Positions 35,610-43,949 of a stretch of DNA of 64,000 nucleotides are shown piece after piece. The notes beneath the pieces were generated by a model. It was not told where the DNA came from. It ran no database searches and worked only from the letters and a program-made list of their open reading frames with translations. This stretch comes from Nonlabens sp. YIK11 (GTDB lineage Bacteria; Bacteroidota; Bacteroidia; Flavobacteriales; Flavobacteriaceae). Position 1 is the stretch's first letter, and every line of letters starts with the position of its first letter. The stretch is taken from NCBI RefSeq assembly GCF_001413925.1, contig NZ_LBMJ01000001.1:2768001-2832000 (forward strand), written 5' to 3'. The position numbers and the translations under genes were made by a program.

Positions 35610-35632
35610 CAAAAAAATAAACGAGTAAAATT

Positions 35633-35854
35633 ATGTATTGGACACTAGAACTTGCATCCTATTTAAGCGATGCGCCTTGGCCAGCAGAAAAGGATGAGCT
35701 TATCGACTACGCCATCCGTACCGGTGCACCTCTAGAGGTTGTAGAAAACCTGCAAGCTATTGAGGATGAAGGTGATTCTTATGAGTCTATCCAGGAAATC
35801 TGGCCTGACTATCCTACAGACGATGATTACCTCTGGAATGAGGATGAATACTAG
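35633..35854 (+). CDS. DUF2795 family small acidic protein
   Basis: A 73-aa acidic protein (MYWTLELASYLSDAPWPAEKDELIDYAIR) of the DUF2795 family. The pattern of alternating helices with conserved W, P and E matches this family; function unknown. A clear promoter lies 23 bases upstream and a terminator follows 20 bases after the stop, so it is a single-gene unit ahead of secA, an arrangement I believe is common in flavobacteria. Confidence 0.88.
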   Translation: MYWTLELASYLSDAPWPAEKDELIDYAIRTGAPLEVVENLQAIEDEGDSYESIQEIWPDYPTDDDYLWNEDEY

Positions 35855-35873
35855 ACACCTATAACTTTTAAAA

Positions 35874-35898
35874 AGTCTCGTAATGAGGCTTTTTTTTT
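35874..35898 (+). terminator. Terminator after the DUF2795 gene
   Basis: Stem AGTCTC / GAGGCT with a 5-base loop and a following run of nine T, 20 bases after the stop codon. Confidence 0.8.
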
Positions 35899-35971
35899 GC
35901 TTTAAATTTAAGACCTTAGCAAGAGCGATTTAAAATATTTAAATAGCTATTAATCAATTATATAACACCAC

Positions 35972-38900
35972 ATGGGACTATTAGATTCCGTTTTAAAAAT
36001 ATTCGTAGGCGACAAATCAAAACAAGACGTGGCAGAGCTACAGCCCAATGTCACTAAGACTTTGAGTTTTGAAAAAGAGATGGAAGGCCTATCGATTGAT
36101 GAGCTGCGCCATAAAACTACTGAGTTTAAAGAGAAGATCGCTTCCGCGAAAGCGAACACATTACAGCAAATATCTTCTTTACAGGAAGATGCCAATAACG
36201 AAGAGGACATTGACAAGCGTGAAGAGATCTATGAGCAAATAGATAAACTTCAAGAACAGGCTTATGAAGAAGCCGAAGTTGTCCTGAACGAGATCATGCC
36301 AGAAGCCTTTGCGGTAATGAAAGAAACTGCAAAGCGTTTTTATCACAATACTGAAATCAAAGTTGCTGCAACCTCTAGAGATCGCGAGTTAAGCGGTGAA
36401 AAGGATTATGTGACACTCGATGGCGATCATGCGATCTGGTCCAACTCTTGGGATGCCGCTGGGAAGCCTATTACCTGGGACATGATTCACTATGATGTTC
36501 AAATCATAGGAGGTACCGCTCTTCACATGGGTAAAATTGCAGAAATGCAGACTGGTGAAGGTAAAACTCTTGTGGCAACCTTGCCTGTGTACCTTAATGC
36601 CTTGACCGGTAACGGTGTTCACGTTGTAACCGTAAATGATTACCTGGCTAAACGTGACAGCGCCTGGATAGGACCATTGTTTGAATTTCACGGTTTAAGT
36701 ATTGATTGTATTGATTATCATAAGCCCAATTCTGAAGCACGTCGCAAGGCCTACCTAGCAGATATCACTTATGGAACCAACAATGAATTTGGTTTTGATT
36801 ACTTGAGGGATAACATGGCTCACGCCACGGCAGACTTGGTACAACGCAAACATAATTATGCGATCATTGATGAAACGGATTCCGTTCTTATCGATGATGC
36901 TCGTACACCATTGATTATTTCTGGTCCTGTACCAGAAGGTGATCGCCAGGAGTTTGATGTCCTAAAACGTCCCGTAGAAAACATTGTCAGTGTTCAGAGA
37001 AAAGAACTCGTGCAAACTTTGGCGAAAGCCAAGAAATTAATTGCAGAAGGTGACACCAAAGAAGGTGGACTTGAATTGCTAAGAGTGTATCGCGGTTTGC
37101 CTAAAAACAAAGCCTTGATCAAGTTCTTGAGTGAAGAAGGTATCAAGCAATTATTGCAAAAGACAGAGAACCACTACATGCAGGACAACAATCGCGAGAT
37201 GCCTACCGTAGATGCTGAGCTGTATTTTGTAATTGATGAAAAGAACAATCAGGTAGAATTGACGGATAAAGGAATTGAATTCCTATCTGGAGATGATGAT
37301 CCAGAATTCTTTGTAATGCCAGAAGTAGGTGTTGAAATAGGTCGCATTGAAAGCGCTGGATTGAGCAAGGAAGAAGAAGCAGAGAAGAAAGAGGAACTCT
37401 TCCGTGAGTTTGCGGTAAAATCAGAACGTATTCACACGTTGAATCAGCTGTTGAAGGCTTATACCCTATTTGAACGCGATACAGAATATGTCGTGATGTC
37501 TAAAGATAAAAAGACACGCGATGCCACTACGGGCGCGATCAAAACGGTGAGTGAGGAACAAGTCATGATCGTTGATGAGCAAACAGGTCGTATCATGGAT
37601 GGCCGTCGTTACAGCGATGGATTGCACCAGGCGATTGAGGCAAAGGAAAATGTAAAGATTCAAGATGCCACGCAGACCTTTGCTACCATCACGCTTCAGA
37701 ATTACTTTAGAATGTACAAAAAGCTGGCTGGTATGACCGGTACTGCGGTAACTGAAGCTGGCGAATTCTGGGAAATCTACAAACTAGACGTGGTAGAGAT
37801 TCCTACCAACAGACCTATTGCTCGTGATGACCGTCAAGATTTGGTGTACAAAACCAAGCGAGAAAAGTACGGCGCCGTTATAGAAGAGGTGACTCGATTA
37901 AAAGAAGCTGGTCGTCCTGTATTGATAGGTACTACATCAGTGGATATATCTGAGTTGTTGAGCAGAACCCTACAACGTGCTGGTATTGAGCACAACGTAT
38001 TGAACGCAAAGCAACACAAACGAGAGTCTGAAATCGTTGCAGAAGCTGGAAACGCTGGACAAATTACTATCGCCACAAACATGGCAGGTCGTGGTACAGA
38101 CATTAAATTATCAGAAGAAGTTAAAAAAGCCGGCGGTCTTGCCATCATAGGTACAGAGCGTCACGATTCACGTCGTGTAGATAGACAGCTGCGTGGTCGT
38201 GCTGGTCGTCAAGGAGATCCAGGAAGTTCACAGTTTTACGTATCGCTGGAAGATAACTTGATGCGATTATTTGGTTCTGAGCGTATGGCCAAAACCATGG
38301 ATAGATTAGGAATGAAAGAAGGCGAAGTGATTCAGCATTCCATGATTTCAAAGTCCATCGAGCGTGCACAGAAAAAAGTGGAAGAAAACGCCTTTGGAGT
38401 GCGTAAGCGTCTATTAGAATATGATGATGTGATGAATGCCCAACGCGAGGTGATTTACAAGCGTCGTTACAATGCATTGTTCGGTGATCGTCTTGCAGTG
38501 GATATTGCAAATATGATCTATGATATTGCAGAAAATATCACACAGACCAACAAGATCGCACAGGACTTCAAAAACTTTGATTTTGAATTGATTCGCTACT
38601 TCTCCATGAGTAGCCCGTTGACAGAAGCAGAATTTAAATCCAAATCAGAGCCACAAATAACATCTGCCATCTACAAAGCTGCTTACCAGCACTACAAAGA
38701 GAAGATGGAACGCACGGCTAGAGAAGTTTATCCAGTCATTAAAAATGTGGTAGAAAATGACGAGCGCAACTATGAGCGTATTGCCGTACCGTTTACAGAT
38801 GGCATCAAGACACTCAATGTGTCCACCAATTTGAAAGACGCGTACGATTCTGAAGGTAAGTCCCTAGTGACTGACTTTGAGAAAAATATTACGCTTGCGA

Positions 38901-39388
38901 TCATTGACGATGCTTGGAAAACGCACCTTCGCAAGATGGATGAGTTGAAACAAAGTGTACAACTTGCCGTTCACGAGCAAAAAGATCCATTATTGATCTA
39001 TAAGTTTGAGGCATTTGAGTTGTTCAAAGAGATGATTGATAAGGTGAATAAGGAAGTTATTGGCTTCATGTTTAAAGGCGACTTGCCCACTCAGGATTCC
39101 AGAGCCATCCAAGAAGCCCGCGAGCAAAAAGCTGAAAAGACGACCACCTCAAAAGATGAAGTCTTGAACAGCGATGAGCAGGCAGCCCGCAATAGAGCCG
39201 TTGGTTCCGGTGCAAGCCAGCAACAACGCCAGCCCGTCACGGAAACCATCACACGCGACCAACCTAAAATAGGCCGTAACGATCAAGTTACCATCAAGAA
39301 CATCATGACTGGAGAAGCCAAGGAATGTAAATACAAACAAGCCATTCCATTGATCAACAAAGGTGAATGGGTACTGGATAAATATTAA
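35972..39388 (+). CDS. secA: Preprotein translocase ATPase SecA
   Basis: Drives proteins through SecYEG with ATP. Motor motifs are MQTGEGKTLVATLP (Walker A, near residue 191), DETDSVLIDDARTPLIISG (Walker B-like), TNMAGRGTDIKL and QLRGRAGRQGDPGSSQFYVSLEDNLMRLFG. At 1138 aa it is longer than the E. coli protein because of Bacteroidetes insertions, including one of roughly 100 residues around KNKALIKFLSEEGIKQLL. The C-terminus lacks the zinc-binding CxCGSG motif and ends KGEWVLDKY. A palindrome variant (36139-36154) is translated as IASAKAN in the first 60 residues, and another lies 4 bases past the stop codon. Confidence 0.97.
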   Translation: MGLLDSVLKIFVGDKSKQDVAELQPNVTKTLSFEKEMEGLSIDELRHKTTEFKEKIASAKANTLQQISSLQEDANNEEDIDKREEIYEQIDKLQEQAYEEAEVVLNEIMPEAFAVMKETAKRFYHNTEIKVAATSRDRELSGEKDYVTLDGDHAIWSNSWDAAGKPITWDMIHYDVQIIGGTALHMGKIAEMQTGEGKTLVATLPVYLNALTGNGVHVVTVNDYLAKRDSAWIGPLFEFHGLSIDCIDYHKPNSEARRKAYLADITYGTNNEFGFDYLRDNMAHATADLVQRKHNYAIIDETDSVLIDDARTPLIISGPVPEGDRQEFDVLKRPVENIVSVQRKELVQTLAKAKKLIAEGDTKEGGLELLRVYRGLPKNKALIKFLSEEGIKQLLQKTENHYMQDNNREMPTVDAELYFVIDEKNNQVELTDKGIEFLSGDDDPEFFVMPEVGVEIGRIESAGLSKEEEAEKKEELFREFAVKSERIHTLNQLLKAYTLFERDTEYVVMSKDKKTRDATTGAIKTVSEEQVMIVDEQTGRIMDGRRYSDGLHQAIEAKENVKIQDATQTFATITLQNYFRMYKKLAGMTGTAVTEAGEFWEIYKLDVVEIPTNRPIARDDRQDLVYKTKREKYGAVIEEVTRLKEAGRPVLIGTTSVDISELLSRTLQRAGIEHNVLNAKQHKRESEIVAEAGNAGQITIATNMAGRGTDIKLSEEVKKAGGLAIIGTERHDSRRVDRQLRGRAGRQGDPGSSQFYVSLEDNLMRLFGSERMAKTMDRLGMKEGEVIQHSMISKSIERAQKKVEENAFGVRKRLLEYDDVMNAQREVIYKRRYNALFGDRLAVDIANMIYDIAENITQTNKIAQDFKNFDFELIRYFSMSSPLTEAEFKSKSEPQITSAIYKAAYQHYKEKMERTAREVYPVIKNVVENDERNYERIAVPFTDGIKTLNVSTNLKDAYDSEGKSLVTDFEKNITLAIIDDAWKTHLRKMDELKQSVQLAVHEQKDPLLIYKFEAFELFKEMIDKVNKEVIGFMFKGDLPTQDSRAIQEAREQKAEKTTTSKDEVLNSDEQAARNRAVGSGASQQQRQPVTETITRDQPKIGRNDQVTIKNIMTGEAKECKYKQAIPLINKGEWVLDKY
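36139..36154. repeat. Palindrome copy 11, one mismatch
   Basis: CGCTTCCGCGAAAGCG in secA, read as ASAKA instead of AFAKA; one T-to-C change breaks the symmetry. Confidence 0.85.
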
Positions 39389-39391
39389 TAT

Positions 39392-39407
39392 CGCTTTCGC
39401 GAAATCG
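39392..39407. repeat. Palindrome copy 12, one mismatch, intergenic
   Basis: CGCTTTCGCGAAATCG, one mismatch, 4 bases after the secA stop codon. Confidence 0.85.
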
Positions 39408-39420
39408 ATTTGATAGATAG

Positions 39421-39441
39421 TGCCTTGCAATTTGCAGGGCA
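39421..39441 (+). terminator. Probable terminator after secA
   Basis: Stem TGCCTTGCA / TGCAGGGCA with one G-T pair and a 3-base loop, followed by TTTCTAG. The T-run is short. Confidence 0.55.
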
Positions 39442-39469
39442 TTTCTAGTTTAAAATCTAAATTAGTGAA

Positions 39470-39991
39470 ATGATAAAAAGACTTATACCGTTAATCATGG
39501 CTGCCTTTGCGATGATAATATTCCAGTCATCATGTAACAATTCTTTTAAAGGTGATAGTTTTTTATCCGATCGAGAAACTATCTTACCTAAACCTAGATT
39601 TGATAATTTATTTTTTCCTGTGGAAGAGTCAAAATTGGTCTCAATGGGAAACAATGATTTATTTATTGTAAAGCAAGTTTTGAGACAAGCAATTGATAAA
39701 AATCAGTTTGAATTTTTAAAAAACCCAACCGTTAAACTACTTTATGAAAATTTCTACTTTCAGTATGTTCCATATTTAAATGACAGATCTGAAAAATGTA
39801 TTTACATAAATGTGTTCTGTGAACTACCAGAGCATTATAAGATTTTATCAAATGAATCTGAGAATGGTGAAGGCCTGAATTGGAAAGTAGATTTTATATC
39901 CAGTAATCATGTAGATTATTGTACTTGGCACGGTGAAGTTAATATCGAATCCGAATCTTATTTCAATCTGTTTACTCGCAGTAATCATTAG
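39470..39991 (+). CDS. Lipoprotein of unknown function
   Basis: A 173-aa protein with a lipoprotein signal (MIKRLIPLIMAAFAMIIFQSSC, Cys22). The mature part is mixed alpha/beta with a KCIYINVFC segment and DYCTWHGEVNIE near the end. Family not recognised. Base composition looks more AT-rich than its neighbours on reading, which may mean a strain-specific gene. Independent gene between secA and the DUF3140 gene. Confidence 0.75.
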   Translation: MIKRLIPLIMAAFAMIIFQSSCNNSFKGDSFLSDRETILPKPRFDNLFFPVEESKLVSMGNNDLFIVKQVLRQAIDKNQFEFLKNPTVKLLYENFYFQYVPYLNDRSEKCIYINVFCELPEHYKILSNESENGEGLNWKVDFISSNHVDYCTWHGEVNIESESYFNLFTRSNH

Positions 39992-40061
39992 AAAAACTAT
40001 TCTGTTAACATTCCCGTAGCAGTTTACATACAAATCACTTCTTATCTTCAAAACAAAAACC

Positions 40062-40406
40062 ATGAGCGATAAAAGCAAGGATGAGATTTATGATGAATTC
40101 TATAATCTGGTAAATATGACGCCTAGCGAACTGGAAGACTGGCTGGATACAGATAAGTCTAAAGGTGTAGGTCAGGACAGCGGCGACGGTGAGGCCATTG
40201 GACACAAATCGGGGCGCAAGATCATCAAGATCAAAAACAAGAAAAAAGACGAACTTACAGATACCAACTATGACCACATGAACAAAGTCATAGGCTACAT
40301 CAATCGTCATAAGGCACAAAAGCCCAGTAGCGACATCAAGGAATCTGACTGGCGCTACAGTCTTAAAAATTGGGGCCACGATCCCTGCAAGGAAATGGAT
40401 TGTTAG
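40062..40406 (+). CDS. DUF3140 family protein
   Basis: A 114-aa protein with N-terminal YDEFYNLVNMTPSELEDWL, a Gly/Lys-rich middle (SGRKIIKIKNKKKDEL) and C-terminal HMNKVIGYINRHKAQKP...WRYSLKNWGHDP. This matches the DUF3140 family, sometimes described as DNA-binding; the basic central segment would allow that, but the function is not established. Confidence 0.85.
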   Translation: MSDKSKDEIYDEFYNLVNMTPSELEDWLDTDKSKGVGQDSGDGEAIGHKSGRKIIKIKNKKKDELTDTNYDHMNKVIGYINRHKAQKPSSDIKESDWRYSLKNWGHDPCKEMDC

Positions 40407-40445
40407 TCCAGATTTATTGCGATCTTTAGGTCATAAATCCTACCA

Positions 40446-41462
40446 TTGCCTAATTCTTCCCATATCAATCCCAACCTGCGTCGCCACAAAAAGGCTGTGG
40501 ATATCGATTCACTGTTTGAGCAGTTAAGGAAAGGAAAAATTAGCGCATTAAGTCAAGTCATTACCTTAGTAGAAAGTACCGCTGGTGAAGATATCGCTTT
40601 CGCGAAAGCGATTTTATCAAAGGCACTACCCTATTCGGGAAAATCATTCCGATTAGGAATTACGGGTGTTCCTGGCGTTGGAAAATCAACATTTATAGAA
40701 GCCTTAGGATCTAGTTTGATTGCGACAGGAAAAAAAGTGGCCGTACTCGCCATCGATCCATCCAGCAGTATTTCTCGCGGAAGCATTCTGGGCGATAAAA
40801 CCCGGATGGAAGAATTGGTCAAAAGCGATCAAGCTTTTATTAGACCTAGTCCTGCGGGAACGACTTTGGGAGGCGTTGCACGAAAAACTCGTGAAGCGAT
40901 TATACTTTGCGAGGCCGCTGGATTTGACTTTATCATTATTGAAACAGTTGGTGTAGGTCAAAGCGAAACGGCTGTACACAGCATGACCGACTTTTTTCTA
41001 TTACTCAAACTCGCCGGCGCTGGTGACGATCTGCAAGGCATCAAAAAAGGCATCATGGAAATGGCAGACCTCATAGTCATCAACAAAGCCGATGGAGAAA
41101 ACCGTACAGCAGCCAAACACGCCCAACGTGAATTCAAAAACGCCTTGCACCTGCTACATCCCAAAAACCATGGCTGGTCCACAAAAGTAATTACTGCCAG
41201 CGGTTTAAAGCAGGAAGGCATTACAGATGTTTTAGAGCAAATTGAGGCGTTTCAATCTCATAGCAACACTAACAACGGCATTGAGAAACGAAGAAACCAG
41301 CAGGAAATATACTGGCTACATCAAACTATTGAAGACCGATTAAAATCTGAATTTTACCATCAACCTGGAATGGATGAGCAATTGGCAGATCTCGAAGAGC
41401 AGATAATGTCTAAAAAAATGACCGCTTTTGAGGCAGCAGATCGTTTATTGGATAGAGGTTGA
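40446..41462 (+). CDS. meaB: Methylmalonyl-CoA mutase-associated GTPase MeaB
   Basis: A G3E-family GTPase that loads and protects the adenosylcobalamin cofactor of methylmalonyl-CoA mutase. Motifs are GITGVPGVGKSTFIEALGS (Walker A), VAVLAIDPSSSISRGSILGDKTRM, ETVGVGQSE and VINKADG (guanine specificity). The start is TTG at 40446, since the family N-terminal SHINPNLRRHK lies upstream of any other plausible start. The palindrome at 40595-40610 is read as DIAFAKAI, about 20 residues before Walker A, in the helical lead-in. It ends in an 18-base overlap with the convergent PAP2 gene. Confidence 0.92.
   Translation: MPNSSHINPNLRRHKKAVDIDSLFEQLRKGKISALSQVITLVESTAGEDIAFAKAILSKALPYSGKSFRLGITGVPGVGKSTFIEALGSSLIATGKKVAVLAIDPSSSISRGSILGDKTRMEELVKSDQAFIRPSPAGTTLGGVARKTREAIILCEAAGFDFIIIETVGVGQSETAVHSMTDFFLLLKLAGAGDDLQGIKKGIMEMADLIVINKADGENRTAAKHAQREFKNALHLLHPKNHGWSTKVITASGLKQEGITDVLEQIEAFQSHSNTNNGIEKRRNQQEIYWLHQTIEDRLKSEFYHQPGMDEQLADLEEQIMSKKMTAFEAADRLLDRG
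40595..40610. repeat. Palindrome copy 13, exact 16-mer
   Basis: CGCTTTCGCGAAAGCG inside meaB, read as DIAFAKA; the GATAT flank is identical to that of the kdsD copy. Confidence 0.95.
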
Positions 41463-42020
41463 TCCATATTTCGCTTTCGCGAAAGCGAACAACTTAAAGC
41501 AAATTATCCCAAGTAGAACTCCCATCACGGCACCCATCAAAATGTCGCCTAAATAGTGAAGGCCCAGATAGACTCGGCTATAGGCGACCAAGATTGCCCA
41601 TATGATAGTAATGATACAGAGCACGCGTTGCGACTTCCAAAGTAAAAGACATACAAAGGTGGCCAGTCCTATGGCACTACTCGAGTGAGCGCTATAAAAC
41701 CCATAAGTACCACCACTGCGACCTACTTTTGAAATGACACCTTCCAATGCTGGTTCCCTAAAAGGTCGCAGACGCTCAAAGCCATCTTTGAAAAGATTGG
41801 CAATCTGGTCGCTGGCTGCGATGAGTATCGCTATGGTTACAACGCTTATCAAGGTGTTTTTCCAGCCTAATTTGTTATAGAAAAAGAACAGCAACACCAA
41901 GTAAAAAGGAATGGAATAAAGCTTGTGGGTCACGATATTAAAGAACAGATCGACAGTATCATTACCCCAATCGTTTAAGGCAACGGTAGCTTCCCAATCT
42001 AGCTCCTTAAGATCATTCAT
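41445..42020 (-). CDS. PAP2-family membrane phosphatase
   Basis: An integral membrane lipid phosphatase (191 aa from MNDLKELDW). The three active-site motifs are KDGFERLRP (KxxxxxxRP), GFYSAHSSS (SxHSS, in place of PSGH) and SRVYLGLHYLGD (SRxxxxxHxxxD). It may act on undecaprenyl pyrophosphate or phosphatidic acid. The longest frame begins at 42068, inside the next gene; the start at 42020 gives an 8-base overlap with that gene. The palindrome at 41472-41487 encodes FAFAKAKY in the cytosolic C-terminal tail, eight residues before the end. Confidence 0.9.
   Translation of the reverse strand: MNDLKELDWEATVALNDWGNDTVDLFFNIVTHKLYSIPFYLVLLFFFYNKLGWKNTLISVVTIAILIAASDQIANLFKDGFERLRPFREPALEGVISKVGRSGGTYGFYSAHSSSAIGLATFVCLLLWKSQRVLCIITIIWAILVAYSRVYLGLHYLGDILMGAVMGVLLGIICFKLFAFAKAKYGSTSIQ
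41472..41487. repeat. Palindrome copy 14, 20 bp with flanks
   Basis: CGCTTTCGCGAAAGCG with TT/AA flanks in the last codons of the PAP2 gene, read as AFAKA near the C-terminus. Confidence 0.95.
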
Positions 42021-42243
42021 TCTCGTAGAATTCCATCTGCTCATCATAGAAGCGGCTGGCCTCTTCAATGAGATTTTTGGTTTCGGCTTCTAGGTCTTCT
42101 TTATCAGCCTTTTGGATATCGTCTATGAATTCCAGTTCGTCATCAATAAGGTTGATGATAAATCTTGGGTATTCTGTATGGATCACAAAGATGTCGTCAG
42201 GATGGTCAGAATGGTCGCCCATTAAAAATCTAGGAAGTTGCAT
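42013..42243 (-). CDS. Small acidic conserved protein
   Basis: A 76-aa acidic protein (MQLPRFLMGDHSDHPDDIFVIHTEYPRFIINL...) with a short beta segment and a helical acidic tail. I believe it is a conserved flavobacterial hypothetical but cannot name a family. It is translationally coupled to the PAP2 gene by an 8-base overlap. Confidence 0.78.
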   Translation of the reverse strand: MQLPRFLMGDHSDHPDDIFVIHTEYPRFIINLIDDELEFIDDIQKADKEDLEAETKNLIEEASRFYDEQMEFYENE

Positions 42244-42312
42244 GATTATTGGTATTATAGTGCAAGCTACTAAATTATGAATTCAGAAATCAGAATTCAG
42301 AATGGTAACCCT

Positions 42313-42320
42313 TAAATTTG
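42313..42320 (+). promoter_or_regulatory. Candidate -7 box of lptB
   Basis: TAAATTTG (TAnnTTTG) ends 6 bases before the ATG at 42327, supporting that start over the TTG at 42318 and a nearly leaderless transcript. Confidence 0.5.
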
Positions 42321-42326
42321 TCACCT

Positions 42327-43073
42327 ATGCAAGAAAAGCTAACCGCAGATAATCTACAGAAAGCCTACAAGGGCAGGCCAGTTGTAAAAGGAGTTTCCCT
42401 TGAAGTAAATCAAGGTGAGATCGTAGGCTTGTTGGGACCTAACGGTGCTGGTAAGACCACAACGTTTTACATGATGGTAGGACTGGTGAAACCTACTGCT
42501 GGTAAGGTTTTCTTGAACCAGACTGATATTACCAAATATGCCATGTACAAACGTGCACAAAACGGTATAGGTTATCTAGCGCAAGAAGCTTCTGTATTTA
42601 GAAAGCTTTCTATTGAAGATAACATTTTGGGCGTTTTGCAATTGACAGATCTTTCCAAAAAAGAACAGCTGGAACGTCGCGATATGCTGCTGGAGGAATT
42701 TGGTTTGACTGATCGACGCAAACGTCGTGGTGATTTATTATCTGGTGGTGAACGTCGTCGTACGGAGATTGCGCGAGCCCTAGCGACCAATCCCAATTTT
42801 ATCTTGCTGGACGAACCATTTGCAGGTGTCGATCCTGTTGCGGTAGAAGATATTCAGCGTATTGTGGCACAACTAACTAAGAAAAACATCGGTATCCTGA
42901 TTACCGATCACAACGTACAAGAAACTCTTGCGATTACAGACCGCACGTACCTCATGTTTGAAGGTAAAATTTTAAAACAGGGAAATCCAGAAGAACTCGC
43001 CGAAGACGAAGTGGTACGTCGTGTATATCTAGGTCAAAACTTTGAGCTGAGGAAGAAAAAGATCTTTGATTAA
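42327..43073 (+). CDS. lptB: LPS export ABC transporter ATPase LptB
   Basis: The ATPase that drives lipopolysaccharide from the inner membrane through the Lpt bridge. Walker A GPNGAGKTT, signature LLSGGERRRTEIARALA and Walker B FILLDEPFAGVDP are intact, and the LptB-specific segment FLNQTDITKYAMYKRAQNGIGYLAQEASVF is present. Length 248 aa from ATG 42327. The other lpt genes are not adjacent. Ends convergently with pssA, overlapping by 4 bases. Confidence 0.95.
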   Translation: MQEKLTADNLQKAYKGRPVVKGVSLEVNQGEIVGLLGPNGAGKTTTFYMMVGLVKPTAGKVFLNQTDITKYAMYKRAQNGIGYLAQEASVFRKLSIEDNILGVLQLTDLSKKEQLERRDMLLEEFGLTDRRKRRGDLLSGGERRRTEIARALATNPNFILLDEPFAGVDPVAVEDIQRIVAQLTKKNIGILITDHNVQETLAITDRTYLMFEGKILKQGNPEELAEDEVVRRVYLGQNFELRKKKIFD

Positions 43074-43831
43074 GCCCTTTTTTTATCTAGAATCGTATTG
43101 TTCAACAGACTCATCGCGATGTAAAGTACGATGATGCAAGGAACCGCATAAAGTTGTAATGTGGCAATCAATACCAAACAGATCAGTAGAAATATCCATC
43201 GTATCTCGTTGCCCTTGAATCCAAAGTTTTTAAACTTAAGAGCAAATAAAGGCAATTCTGCATTGAGCAAATAGCAACTTAAAAGAATAATTCCAGTGAG
43301 TATATATGGATTACTCAGCAATCCATAAATCCAGTCTACATGCGTACTTTGAACGATAATAGCTAGCGAAATAATCAAAATAGCATTAGCTGGAGTCGGT
43401 ACTCCTATAAAAGAATCTGTTTGTCTGGTGTCTAAATTAAAGCGCGCCAGTCTCAACGCACTGGCTGCTGTGATCAAGAAACCTATCAATGGGAGAAATG
43501 GATGGGCGATAGCATAATCGCCAGTTGCACTTTGAAAAGACAAAGAGTCCTCAAATAAATTGACACCTAGCGAATCATTGAGCATCTGATACATAGCGAT
43601 ACCAGGCACGAGACCACTGGTAACAAGGTCTGCCATGGAATCCAATTGGCCACCCAATTCACTACTTACCTTGAGCATTCTCGCAGCAAGACCATCAAAA
43701 AAGTCAAAGAAAATTCCTGCCGCCACAAGGATTCCAGCGGTAATCAAGTCGTCATTAAGGGCAAAAACAGCCGCGATGCAACCACAAAGCAGATTAAGTA
43801 ATGTTATTATATTGGGAATCCATTGTTTCAT
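43070..43831 (-). CDS. pssA: CDP-diacylglycerol-serine O-phosphatidyltransferase
   Basis: An inner-membrane enzyme that makes phosphatidylserine, the precursor of phosphatidylethanolamine. The CDP-alcohol phosphotransferase motif DG(x2)AR(x8)G(x3)D(x3)D is present as DGLAARMLKVSSELGGQLDSMAD. About eight membrane segments are visible. Length 253 aa fits the type II PssA of Gram-negative bacteria. The gene is convergent with lptB and divergent from the PorV-like gene. Confidence 0.92.
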   Translation of the reverse strand: MKQWIPNIITLLNLLCGCIAAVFALNDDLITAGILVAAGIFFDFFDGLAARMLKVSSELGGQLDSMADLVTSGLVPGIAMYQMLNDSLGVNLFEDSLSFQSATGDYAIAHPFLPLIGFLITAASALRLARFNLDTRQTDSFIGVPTPANAILIISLAIIVQSTHVDWIYGLLSNPYILTGIILLSCYLLNAELPLFALKFKNFGFKGNEIRWIFLLICLVLIATLQLYAVPCIIVLYIAMSLLNNTILDKKRA

Positions 43832-43913
43832 ATTTGCAAATATGCGGTAAAAATCGGCTGGAATTGTAGCTGTTGTAGGACAATATCCACAAGGTTATGA
43901 AGTTATTAGAGGA

Positions 43914-43921
43914 TAACTTTG
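43914..43921 (+). promoter_or_regulatory. Candidate -7 box of the PorV-like gene
   Basis: TAACTTTG (TAnnTTTG), 28 bases before the TTG start. No -33 TTG at normal spacing. Confidence 0.4.
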
Positions 43922-43949
43922 GATATTTGCCACTAGAATCATTGCTGCC

